From NCBI GenBank assembly GCA_033782935.1, contig JAWQEG010000470.1:2542001-2606000 (forward strand): DNA of 64,000 nt, given 5' to 3'. Of the stretch, positions 23,865 to 35,735 are shown one piece after another. Within the stretch, counting starts at the first letter, position 1, and the number at the start of each line of letters is the position of its first letter. A model generated the notes under the pieces. The model was not told the origin of the DNA, searched no databases, and saw nothing but the letters and a program-made list of their open reading frames with translations. This DNA comes from Petrolisthes cinctipes. Its lineage: Eukaryota > Arthropoda > Malacostraca > Decapoda > Porcellanidae. The position numbers and the translations under genes were made by a program.

Positions 23865-25800
23865 GCATCTTCTGTACCCGTTTATTTCCCAAATTCAGGC
23901 TCAAAACACCCGAAAATTCGATATTTTTGGGTCCCAGAAGCGATCTGTACATACCTACTGAGTGTTAAATATATTGAAGTTATGGGGCCAAAACATGCTA
24001 AAAATCGATATTTTAGGTGTCCAAAGTCGATATGTGCATGCATCTTTTGTACCCGTTTATATCTCAAATTCAGGCTCAAAACACCCGAAAATTCGATATT
24101 TTTGGGTCCCAGAAGCGATCTGTACATGCCTACTCAGTGCTAAAATATATTGAAGATATACGCCCAAAACATGCTAGAAATCGATATTTTAGGTGACCAA
24201 AGTCGATATGTGCTTGCATCTTCTGTACCCTTTTATATCTCAAATTCAGGCTCAAAACACAAGAAAATTCGATATCTTTGTGTCCAAGATGCAATCTGTA
24301 CATGCCTACTCCGTATTAGAGTATTTTCATAATACAGGCCCAAAACATGCTCAAATACGATATTTTAGGTGCCCAAAGTCGATATGTGCATGCATCTTCA
24401 GTACCCGTTTATATCTCAAATTCAGGCTGAAAACACCCGAAAATTCAATATTTTTGGGTCCCAGAAGCGATCTGTACATGCCTACTCAGTGCAAGAATGT
24501 TTTCAAAATATACGACAAAAACATGCTAAAAATCGATATTTTAGGTGCCCACAGTCGATATGTGCATGCATCTTCTGTACCCGTTTATATCTCAAATTCA
24601 GGCTCAAAACACACGAAAATTCGATATTTTTGGGTCCCAGAAGCGATCTGTACATGCCTACTCCATGTTAGAGTATTTTCAAAATACAGGCTCAAAATAT
24701 GCTCAAAATCTATATTTTGGGTGCCCAAAGTCAATATGTGCATGCATCTTCTTTACCCGTTTATATTCCAAATTCAGGTTCAAAACACTCGAAAATTCGA
24801 TATTTTTGGGTTCCAGAAGCGATCTGTACATGCCTACTCAGTGCTAAAATATTTTCAAAATATAGGCTCAAAACATGCTAAAAATCGATATTTTAGGTGT
24901 CCAAAGTCGATATGTGCATGCATCTTCTGTACCCGTTTACATCCCAAATTCAGGTTTAAAACACTTTAAAATTCGATATTTTTGGGTTTCAGAAGCAATG
25001 TGCACATGCCTTCTCAGTGCTAGAATATTTTCAAAATGTAGGCCCAAAACATGCTCAAAATCGATATTTTGGGTGCCAAAAGTCGATATGTGTATGCATC
25101 TTCTGTACCCGTTTATATCCCAAATTCAGGCTCAAAACACCCGAAAATTCGATATTTTTGGGTCCCAGAAGCGATCTGTACATGCCTACTTAGTGCTAGA
25201 ACTTTTTAAATTTATGGGCCAAAATCATGCTAAAAATCGATATTTTAGGTGCCCAAAGTCGATATGTGCATGCATCTTCTGTACCTGTTTATATCTCAAA
25301 TTCAGGCTCAAAACACCCGAAAACTCGATATTTTTGGGTCCCAGAAGCGATCTGTACATGCCTACTCCGTGTTAGAGTATTTTCAAAATACAGGCCTAAA
25401 ACATGCTGAAAATCGATATTTTAGGTATCTAAAGTCGATATGTGCATGAATCTTCTGTACCAGTTTATATCTCGAATTCAGGCTCAAAACACCCGAAAAT
25501 TCGATATTTTTGGGTCCCAGAAGCGATCTGTACATACCTACTTAGTGCTAGAATATTTTCAAAATATAAGCCCAGAACATGCTGTAAATCGATATTTTGG
25601 GTGCCAAAAGTCGATATGTGCATGCATCTTCTGTACCCGTTTATATCTTAAATTCAGGCTCAAAACACTCGAAAATTCGATATTTTTGGATCCCAGAAGC
25701 GATCTGTACATGACTACTCTGTGTTAGAGTATTTTCAAAATACAGGCCAAAAACATGCTCAAAATCGATATTTTGGGTGCCCAAAGTCGATATGTGCATG
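23865..25800 (+). repeat. Second 11-monomer HOR, 1935 bp, copy 2
   Basis: Tandem copy of 21930-23864 containing module M3 copy b, then running into module M1 copy c. Private changes include CTCAAATACGATATT near 24351 and TAGAACTTTTTAAATT near 25197. Confidence 0.86.
24140..25415 (+). repeat. Module M3, copy b
   Basis: Copy of 22205-23480. From 24.81 kb onward it also matches 15.83 kb onward at 8979 bp, so its right part belongs to the same exchange tract as M1 copies b and c. Confidence 0.86.
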
Positions 25801-26730
25801 CATCTTTTGTACCCGTTTATATCTAAAATTCAGGCTCAAAACACCCGAAAATTCGAAATTTTTGGGTCCCAGAAGCGATCTGTACATGCCTACTTAGTGC
25901 TATAATTTTTTTAATTAATGGGCCCAAATCATGCTAAAAATCGATATTTTAGGTGCACAAAGTTAGAGTATGTGCATGCATCTTCTGTACCCGTTAATAT
26001 CTCAAATTCAGGCTCAAAACACCCGAAAATTCGATATTTTTGGGTCCCAGAAGCGATCTGTACATGCCTACTCCGTGTTAGAGTATTTTCAAAATACAGG
26101 CCCAAAACATGCTGAAAATCAATATTTTAGGTGCCCAAAGTCGATATGTGCATGCATCTTCTGTACCCGTTTATATCTCAAATTCAGGTTCAGAACACCC
26201 GAAAATTCGATATTTTTGGGTCCCAGAAGCGATCTGTACATGCCTACTCCGTGTTAGAGTATTTTCAATTTACAGGCACAAAACATGCTGAAAATCGATA
26301 TTTTAGGTGTCCAAAGTCAATATATGTATGCATCTTCTGTACCCGTTTATTTCACAAATTCAGGCTCAAAACACCCGAAAATTCGATATTTTTGGGTCCC
26401 AGAAGCCATCTGTACATGCCTACTGAGTGCAAAAATATATTGAAGTAAAGGGGCCAAAACATGCTAAAAATCGATATTTTAGGTGTCCAAAGTCGATATG
26501 TGCATGCATCTTTTGTACCCGTTTATATCTCAAATTCAGGCTCAAAACACCCGAAAATTCGATATTTTTGGGTCCCAGAAGCGATCTGTACATGCCTACT
26601 CAGTGCTAGAATTTTTTCAAAATATGGGCCAAAAACATGCTAAAAATCGATATTTTAAGTGCAAAAGGTCGATATGTGAATGCATCTTCTGTACCCGTTT
26701 ATATCTCAAATTCAGGCTCAAAACACCGGA
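25545..26730 (+). repeat. Module M1, copy c
   Basis: Copy at 8979 bp from copy b. It has its own TTTTTTTAATTAATGGG variant near 25906 where the other copies have TTTTTAAATTTATGGG. The match with copy b begins well before the module, at about 24.81 kb against 15.83 kb. Confidence 0.87.
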
Positions 26731-26815
26731 AAATTCGATATTTTTGGTTCCTAGAAGCGATCTGTACATGCCTACTCCGTGTTAGAGTATTTTCAAAATA
26801 CAGGCCCAAAACATG

Positions 26816-28197
26816 CTGGAAATCAATATTTTAGGTGCCCAAAGTCAATATGTGTATTCATCTTCTGTACCCGTCTATATCCCAAATTCGGGCTCAAAAC
26901 ACTTGAAAATTCGATATTTTTGGGTCCCAGAAGCGATCTATATATGCCAACTCAGTGCTAGAATATTTTCAAGATATACGCCCAAAACATGCTTAAAATC
27001 GATATATTAGGTGTCTAAAGTCGATATGTGCATGAAACTTCTGTATCCGTTTATATCTCGAATTCAGGCTCAAAACACCCGAAAATTCGATATTTTTGGG
27101 TCCCAGAAGCGATCTGTACATGCCTACTCTGTGTTAGAGTATTTTCAAAATACAGGCCCAAAACATGATGAAAATCGATATTTTAGGTGCCCAAAGTCAA
27201 TATATGTATGCATCATCTGTACCCGTTTATATCCCAAATTCAGGCTCAAAACACCCGAAAATTCGATATTTTTGGGTTCCAGAAGCGATCTGTACATACC
27301 TACTCTGTGCTAGAATATTTTCAAAATATAAGCCCAGAACATGCTGAAAATCGAGATATTGGGTGCCAAAAGTCGATATGTGCATGCATCTTCTGTACCC
27401 GTTTATATCTTAAATTCAGGCTCAAAACACTCGAAAATTCGATATTTTTGGATCCCAGAAGCGATCTGTACATGCCTACTCCGTGTTAGAGTATTTTCAA
27501 AATACAGGCCAAAAACATACTCAAAATCGATATTTCAGTTGCCCAAAGTCAATATGTGTCTGCATCTTCTGTACCCGTTTATATCCCAAATTCAGGCTCA
27601 AAACACCCGAAAATTCGATATTTTTGGGTCCCAGAAGCGATCTGTACATGCCTACTTAGTGCTAGAATTTTTTAAATTTATGGGCCAAAATCATGCTAAA
27701 AATCGATATTTTAGGTGCCCAAAGTCGATATATGCATGCATCTCCTGTTCCCGTTTATATCTCAAATTCAGGCTCAAAACACCCGAAAATTCGATATTTT
27801 TGGGTCCCAGAAGCGATCTGTACATGCCTACTCCGTGTTAGAGTATTTTCAAAATACAGGCCCAAAACATGCTGAAAATCAATATTTTAGGTGCCCAAAG
27901 TCGATATGTGCATGCATCTTCTGTACCCGTTTATATCTCAAATTCAGGCTCAAAACACCCGAAAACTCGATATTTTTGGGTCCCAGAAGCGTTCTGTACA
28001 TGCCTACTCCGTATTAGAGTATTTTCAATATACAGACACAAAACATGCTGAAAATCGATATTTTAGGTGCCCAAAGTCAATATGTGTATGCATCTTCTGT
28101 ACCCGTTTATTTCCCAAATTCAGGGTCAAAACACCCGAAAATTCGATATTTTTGGGTCCCAGAAGCGATCTGTACATACCTACTGAGTGCTAAAATA
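26816..28197 (+). repeat. Module M2, copy d
   Basis: Copy of 20655-22036 at an offset of 6161 bp. Private changes include AATCGAGATATTGGG near 27351. One half B near 27945 carries the CTCAAAACACCC form where copies b and c have TTCAGAACACCC, which looks like a patch from another monomer type. Confidence 0.86.
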
Positions 28198-28365
28198 TAT
28201 TGAAGTTATGGGGCCAAAACATGCTAAAAATCGATATTTTAGGTGTCCAAAGTCGATATGTGCATGCATCTTTTGTACCCGTTTATATCTCAAATTCAGG
28301 CTCAAAACACCAGAAAATTCGATATTTTTGGGTCCCAGAAGCGATCTAAACATGCCTACTCAGTG

Positions 28366-29600
28366 CTAAAATATATTGAAGATATACGCCCAAAACATGC
28401 TAGAAATCGATATTTTAGGTGACCAAAGTCGATATGTGCTTGCATCTTCTGTACCCTTTTATATCTCAAATTCAGGCTCAAAACACACGAAAATTCGATA
28501 TCTTTGTGTCCAAGATGCGATCTGTACATGCCTACTCCGTATTAGAGTATTTTCATAATACAGTCCCATAACATGCTCAAAATCGATATTTTAGGTGCCC
28601 AAAGTCGATATGTGCATGCATCTTCAGTACCCGTTTATATCTCAAATTCAGGCTCAAAACACCCGAAAATTCAATTTTTTTGGGTCCCAGAAGCGATCTG
28701 TACATGCCTACTCAGTGCTAGAATGTTTTCAAAATATACGACAAAAACATGCTAAAAATCGATATTTTAGGTGCCCACAGTCGATATGTGCATGCATCTT
28801 CTGTACCCGTTTATATCTCAAATTCAGGCTCAAAACACACGAAAATTCGATATTTTTGTGTCCCAGAAGCGATCTGTACATGCCTACTCCGTGTTAGAGT
28901 ATTTTCAAAATACAGGCTCAAAATATGCTCAAAATCTATATTTTGGGTGCCCAAAGTCAATATGTGCATGCATCTTCTTTACCCGTTTATATTCCAAATT
29001 CAGGTTCAAAACACTCGAAAATTCGATATTTTTGGGTTCCAGAAGCGATCTGTACATGCCTACTCAGTGCTAAATTATTTTCAAATTATAGGCTCAAAAC
29101 ATGCTAAAAATCGATATTTTAGGTGTCCAAAGTCGATATGTGCATGCATCTTCTGTACCCGTTTACATCCCAAATTCAGGTTTAAAACACTTTAAAATTC
29201 GATATTTTTGGGTTTCAGAAGCAATGTGCACATGCCTTCTCAGTGCTAGAATATTTTCAAAATGTAGGCCCAAAACATGCTCAAAATCGATATTTTGGGT
29301 GCCAAAAGTCGATATGTGTATGCATCTTCTGTACCCGTTTATATCCCAAATTCAGGCTCAAATCACCCGAAAATTCTATATTTTTGGGTCCCAGAAGCGA
29401 TCTGTACATGCCTACTTAGTGCTAGAATTTTTTAAATTTATGGGCCAAAATCATGCTAAAAATCGATATTTTAGGTGCCCAAAGTCGATATGTGCATGCA
29501 TCTTCTGTACCCGTTTATATCTCAAATTCAGGCTCAAAACACCCGAAAACTCAATATTTTTGGGTCCCAGAAGCGATCTGTACATGCCTACTCCGTGTTA
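28366..29600 (+). repeat. Module M3, copy c
   Basis: Copy of 22205-23440 at 6161 bp. It then switches at about 29560-29600 into the AATATACAGGCAC part of module M1, skipping the left half of M1. Confidence 0.85.
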
Positions 29601-29609
29601 GAGTATTTT

Positions 29610-30345
29610 CAATATACAGGCACAAAACATGCTGAAAATCGATATTTTAGGTGCCCAAAGTCAATATGTGTATGCATCTTCTGTACCCGTTTATTTCACA
29701 AATTCAGGCTCAAAACACCCGAAAATTCGATATTTTTGGGTCCCAGAAGCCATCTGTACATGCCTACTGAGTGCAAAAATATATTGAAGTAAAGGGGCCA
29801 AAACATGCTAAAAATCGATATTTTAGGTGTCCAAAGTCGATATGTGCATGCATCTTTTGTACCCGTTTATATCTCAAATTCAGGCTCAAAACACCCGAAA
29901 ATTCGATATTTTTGGGTCCCAGAAGCGATCTGTACATGCCTACTCAGTGCTAGAATTTTTTCAAAATATGGGTCAAAAACATGCTAAAAATCGATATTTT
30001 AAGTGCAAAAGGTCGATATGTGAATGCATCTTCTGTACCCGTTTATATCTCAAATTCAGGCTCAAAACACCGGAAAATTCGATATTTTTGGTTCCTAGAA
30101 GCGATCTGTACATGCCTACTCCGTGTTAGAGTATTTTCAAAATACAGGCCTAAAACATGCTGGAAATGAATATTTTAGGTGCCCAAAGTCAATATGTGTA
30201 TTCATCTTCTGTACCCGTTTATATCCCAAATTCGGGCTCAAAACACTTGAAAATTCGATATTTTTGGGTCCCAGAAGCGATCTATATATGCCAACTCAGT
30301 GCTAGAATATTTTCAAGATATACGCCCAAAACATGCTAGAAATTG
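29610..30345 (+). repeat. Right part of M1 joined to the head of M2
   Basis: About four monomers matching 26270-27000 at an offset of 3344 bp, including the TATATTGAAGTAAAGG monomer, the AAGTGCAAAAGGTCG monomer and the GTGTATTCATC monomer. The left part of M1 is missing; the stretch follows M3 copy c directly. The same monomers recur at 31533-32107 (offset 1762 bp). Confidence 0.8.
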
Positions 30346-30650
30346 ATATTTTAGGTGCCCAAAGTCGATATGTGCTTGCATCTTCTATACCCGTTTATAT
30401 CTCAAATTCAGGCTCAAAACACACGAAAATTCGATATCTTTGTGTCCAAGAAGCGATCTGTACATGCCTACTCCGTGTTAGAGTATTTTCATAATACAGG
30501 CCCAAAACATGCTCAAAATCGATATTTTAGGTGCCCAAAGTCGATATGTGCATGCATCTTCTTTACCCGTTTATTTCCCAAATTCAGGTTCAAAACACTC
30601 TAAAATTCGATATTTTTGGGTCCCAGAAGCGATCTGTACATACCTACTTA

Positions 30651-31840
30651 GTGCTAGAATATTTTCAAAATATAAGCCCAGAACATGCTGTAAATCGATA
30701 TTTTGGGTGCCAAAAGTCGATATGTGCATGCATCTTCTGTACCCGTTTATATCTTAAATTCAGGCTCAAAACACTCAAAAATTCGATATTTTTGGATCCC
30801 AGAAGCGATCTGTACATGACTACTCTGTGTTAGAGTATTTTCAAAATACAGGCCAAAAACATGCTCAAAATCGATATTTTGGGTGCCCAAAGTCGATATG
30901 TGCATGCATCTTCTGTACCCGTTTATATCTAAAATTCAGGCTCAAAACACCCGAAAATTCAATATTTTTGGGTCCCAGAAGCGATCTGTACATGCCTACA
31001 TAGTGCTAGAATTTTTTAAATTTATAGGCCCAAATCATGCTAAAAATCGATATTTTAGGTGCCCAAAGTTAGAGTATGTGGATGCATCTTCTGTACCCGT
31101 TTATATCTCAAATTCAGGCTCAAAACACCCGAAAATTCGATATTTTTGGGTCCCAGAAGCGATCTGTACATGCCTACTCCGTGTTAGAGTATTTTCAAAA
31201 TACAGGCCCAAAACATGCTGAAAATCAATATTTTAGGTGCCCAAAGTCGATATGTGCATGCATCTTCTGTACCCGTTTATATCTCAAATTCAGGTTCAGA
31301 ACACCCGAAAATTCGATATTTTTGGGTCCCAGAAGCGATCTGTACATGCCTACACCGTGTTAGAGTATTTTCAATATACAGGCACAAAACATGCTGAAAA
31401 TCGATATTTTAGGTGCCCAAAGTCGATATGTGTATGCATCTTCTGTACCCGTTTATTTCACAAATTCAGGCTCAAAACACCCGAAAATTCGACATTTTTG
31501 GGTCCCAGAAGCCATCTGTACATGACTACTGAGTGCAAAAATATATTGAAGTAAAGGGGCCAAAACATGCTAAAAATCGATATTTTAGGTGTCCAAAGTC
31601 GATATGTGCATGCATCTTTTGTACCCGTTTATATCTCAAAATCAGGCTCAAAACACCCGAAAATTCGATATTTTTGGGTCCCAGAAGCGATCTGTACATG
31701 CCTACTCAGTGCTAGAATTTTATCAAAATATGGGCCAAAAACATGCTAAAAATCGATATTTTAAGTGCAAAAGGTCGATATGTGAATGCATCTTCTGTAC
31801 CCGTTTATATCTCAAATTCAGTCTCAAAACACCGGAAAAT
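30651..31840 (+). repeat. Module M1, copy d
   Basis: Copy at 5106 bp from copy c, with AGTTAGAGTATGTG at 31067. Private changes include CCTACATAGTGC near 30996 and TTTTATCAAAATATGG near 31716. Confidence 0.86.
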
Positions 31841-32299
31841 TCGATATTTTTGGTTCCTAGAAGCGATCTGTAGATGCCTACTCCGTTTTAGAGTATTTTC
31901 AAAATACAGGCCCAAAACATGCTGTTAATCAATATTTTAGGTGCCCAAAGTCAATATGTGTATTCATCTTCTGTACCCGTTTATATCCCAAATTCGGGCT
32001 CAAAACACTTGAAAATTCGATATTTTTGGGTCCCAGAAGCGATCTATATATGCCAACTCAGTGCTAGAATATTTTCAAGATATACGCCCAAAACATGCTA
32101 GAAATTGATATTTTAGGTGCCCAAAGTCGATATGTGCTTGCATCTTCTGTACCCGTTTATATCTCAAATTCAGGCTAAAAACACCCGAAAATTCGATATT
32201 TTTGGGTCCCAGAAGCGATCTGTACATGCCTACTCCGTGTTAGAGTATTTTCAATATACAGGTCCAAAACATGCTGAAAATCGATATTTTAGGTGCCCA

Positions 32300-32965
32300 A
32301 AGTTAATTTGTGTATGCATCTTCTGTACCCGTTTATTTCCCAAATTCAGGCTCAAAACACTCGAAATTTCGATATTTTTGTGTACCAGAAGCGATCTGCA
32401 CATGCCTACTCCGTGTTAGTTTTTTCAAAATACAGGCACAGAACATGCTGAAAATCGATATTTTGGGTGCCCAAAGTCGATATGTGCATGCATCTTCTGT
32501 ACCCGTTTATATCTTAAATTCAGGCTCAAAACACTCGAAAATTCGATATTTTTGGGTCCCAGAAGCGATCTGTACATGACTACTCCGTGTTAGAGTATTT
32601 TCAAAATACAGGCCAAAAACATGCTCAAAATCGATATTTTGGGTGCCCAAAGTCGATATGTGCATGCATCTTCTGTACCCGTTTATATCTCAAATTCAGG
32701 CTCAAAACACCCGAAAATTCGATATTTTTGGGTCCCAGAAGCAATCTGTACATGCCTTCTCCGTGGTAGAGTATTTTCAATATACAGGCCCAAAACATGC
32801 TGAAAATCGATATTTTAGTTGCCCAAAGACAATATGTGTATGCATCTTCTGTACCCGTTTATATCCCAAATTCAGGCTCAAAACACCCGAAAATTAGATT
32901 TTTTGGGGTCCCAGAAGCGATCTGTACATGCCTACTTAGTGCTAGAATATTTTCAAGATATGGGC
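32300..32965 (+). repeat. Fragment matching 37037-37702 (20-21-monomer HOR)
   Basis: About four monomers match the right part of the HOR at an offset of 4737 bp, including the 2-bp-short GTGTTAGTTTTTTC monomer at 32413 and the CCTTCTCCGTGGTAG/CCTACTCCGTGGTAT monomer. It is a third, partial representative upstream. Confidence 0.8.
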
Positions 32966-33054
32966 CCAAAACATGCTGAAAATCGATATTTTAGATGCCT
33001 AAATTCAATATGGGTATGCATCTTCTGTACCCGTTTATATCTCAAATTCAGGCT

Positions 33055-33064
33055 AAAAAAAAAA
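33055..33064 (+). repeat. A10 homopolymer inside a monomer
   Basis: GGCT is followed by ten A and then CGAAAATTCGG, where the usual monomer has GGCTCAAAACACCCG. It is the longest A run I noticed and may be a local mutation or a base-calling problem. Confidence 0.8.
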
Positions 33065-33099
33065 CGAAAATTCGGTATTTTTGGGTCCCAAAAGCGTTC

Positions 33100-34846
33100 T
33101 GTACATGCCTACTCCTTGCTAGAATGTTTTCAAGATACAGACACAAAACATGCTCAAAATCCATATTTTAGGTGTAAAAGGTCGATATGTGCATGCATCT
33201 TCAGTAACCGTTTATATCTCAAATTCAGGCTCAAAACACCCAAAAATCAATATTTTTTGGTCCCAGAAGTGATCTGTACATACCTACTCAGTGCTAGAAT
33301 GTTTTCAAAATATAGGCTCAAAACATGCTTAAAATCGATATTTTAGGTGTCTAAAGTCGATATGTGCATGAATCTTCTGTACCCGTTTATATCTCGAAAT
33401 AAGGCTCAAAACACCCGAAAATTCGATATTTTTGGGTCGAAGAAGCGATCTGTACATGCCTACTCTGTGTTAGAATATTTTAAAAATACAGGCCCAAAAC
33501 ATGATGAAAATCGATATTTTAGGTGCCCAAAGTCAATATATGTATACATCATCTGTACCCGTTTATGTCCCAAATTCAGGCTCAAAACACTTGAAAATTC
33601 GATATTTTTGGGTTCCAGAAGCGATCTGTACATACCTACTCAGTGCTAGAATATTTTCAAAATATAAGCCCAGAACATGCTGAAAATCGATATTTTGGGT
33701 GCCAAAAGTCGATACGTGCATGCATCTTCTGTACCCGTTTATATCTTAAATTCAGGCTCAAAACACTCGAAAATTCGATATATTTGGGTCCCAGAAGCGA
33801 TCTGTACATGACTACTCCGTGTTAGAGTACTTTCAAAATACAGGCCAAAAACATGCTCAAAATCGATATTTTGGGTGCCCAAAGTCGATATGTGCATGCA
33901 TCTTCTGTACCCGTTTATATCTAAAATTGAGGCTCAAAACACCCGAAAATTCGAAATTTTTGGGCCCCACAAGCGATCTGTATATGCCTACTCCGTGGTA
34001 GAGTATTTTTAATATACAGGCCCAAAAGATGCTGAAAATCGATATTTTAGTTCCCCAAAGTCAATATGTGTATGCATCTTCTGTACCCGTTTATATCTCA
34101 AATTCAGGTTCAGAACACCCGAAAATTCGATATTTTTGGGTCCCATAAGCGATCTGTACAAGCCTACTCCGTGTTAGATTATTTTCAATATACAGCCACA
34201 ACACATGCTGAAAATCGATATTTTAGGAGCCCAAAGTCAATATGTGTATGCATCTTCTGTACCCGTTTATTTCCCAAATTCAGGCTCAAAACACCCGAAA
34301 ATTCGATATTTTTGGGTCCCAGAAGCGATCTGTACATGCCTACTCAGTGCTAGAATTTTTTCAAAATATGGGCCCAAAACATGCTAAAAATCGATATTTT
34401 AAGTGAAAAAGGTCGATATGTTCATGCATCTTCTGTACCCGTTTATATCTCAAATTCAGGCTCAAAACACCGGAAAATTCTATATTTTTGGTTCCCAGAA
34501 GCGATCTGTACATGCCTACTATGTGTTAGAGTGTTTTCAAAATACAGGCCCAAAACATGCTGGAAATCAATATTTTAGGTGCCCAAAGTCAATATGTGTA
34601 TTCATCTTCTGTACCCGTTTATATCCCAAATTCAGGCTCAAAACACTTGAAAATTCGATATTTTTGGGTCCCAGAAGCGATCTATAGTGCTAGAATATTT
34701 TCAAGATATACGCCCAAAACATGCTAGAAATCGATATTTTATGTGCCCAAAGTCGATATGTGCTTGCATCTTCTGTACCCGTTTATATCTCTATTTCAGG
34801 CTCAAAAAACCCGAAAATTCGATATTTTTGGGTCCCAGAAGCGATC
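33100..34846 (+). repeat. 10-monomer HOR, 1747 bp, copy 1
   Basis: Ten monomers matching 34847 onward at 1747 bp (33347/35094, 33501/35248, 33643/35390). The length is 1760 less 13, mainly because the unit contains the 12-bp deletion at 34679. Markers are GTGTAAAAGGTCG, CCCAAAAATCAATATT and GCATGAATCTTC. Confidence 0.82.
34679..34693 (+). repeat. 12-bp deletion monomer (site 2)
   Basis: GATCTATAGTGCTAG, identical to the junction at 13036. The distance to the next GATCTG is 164 bp, exactly 12 less than normal. Both sites sit in a monomer that continues TTTTCAAGATATACGCCC, so they are probably copies of one event. Confidence 0.87.
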
Positions 34847-35735
34847 TGTACATGCCTACTCCTTGCTAGAATGTTTTCAAGATACAGACCCAAAACATGC
34901 TCAAAATCGATATTTTAGGTGTAAAAGGTCGATATGTGCATGCATCTTCAGTAACCGTTTATATCTCAAATTCAGGCTCAAAACACCCAAAAATCAATAT
35001 TTTTTGGTCCCAGAAGCGATCTGTACATACCTACTCAGTGCTAGAATTTTTTCAAAATATAGGTTCAAAACATGCTTTAAATCGATATTTTAGGTGTCTA
35101 AAGTCAATATGTGCATGAATCTTCTGTACCCGTTTATATCTCGAATTCAGGCTCAAAACACCCGAAAATTCGATATTATTGGGTCCCAGACGCGATCTGT
35201 ACATGCCTACTCTGTGTTAGAGTATTTTCAAAATACAGGCCCAAAACATGATGAAAATCGATATTTTATGTGCCCATAGTCAATATATGTATGCATCATC
35301 TGTACCCGTTTATATCCCAAATTCAGGCTCAAAACACCCGAAAATTCGATATTTTTGGGTTCCAGAAGCGATCTGTACATACCTACTCAGTGCTAGAATA
35401 TTTTCAAAATATAAGCCCAGAACATGCTGAAAATCGATATTTTGGGTGCCAAAAGTCGATATGTGCATGCATCTTCTGTACCCGTTTATATCTTTAATTC
35501 AGGCTCAAAACACTCGAAAATTCGATATTTTTGGATCCCAGAAGCGATCTGTACATGCCTACTCCGTGTTAGAGTATTTTCAAAATACAGGCCAAAAACA
35601 TGCTCAAAATCAATATTTTTGGTGCCCAAAGTCGATATGTGCATGCATCTTCTGTACCCGTTTATATCTAAAATTCAGGCTCAAAACACCCGAAAATTCG
35701 AAATTTTTGGGTCCCACAAGCGATCTGTATATGCC
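34847..35735 (+). repeat. 10-monomer HOR, 1747 bp, copy 2 (partial)
   Basis: About five monomers repeat 33100-33988. It then runs into the 20-21-monomer repeat that starts near 35250. Confidence 0.8.

Noticed and set aside
24193..24969. 258-codon open reading frame on the + strand, and many of 60, 65, 100, 111 and 166 codons
   Set aside because: They are readings of the satellite. Lengths recur in steps set by the monomer, one protein passes through two or three frames of the same repeat, substitutions do not favour synonymous sites by eye, and no domain is recognisable.
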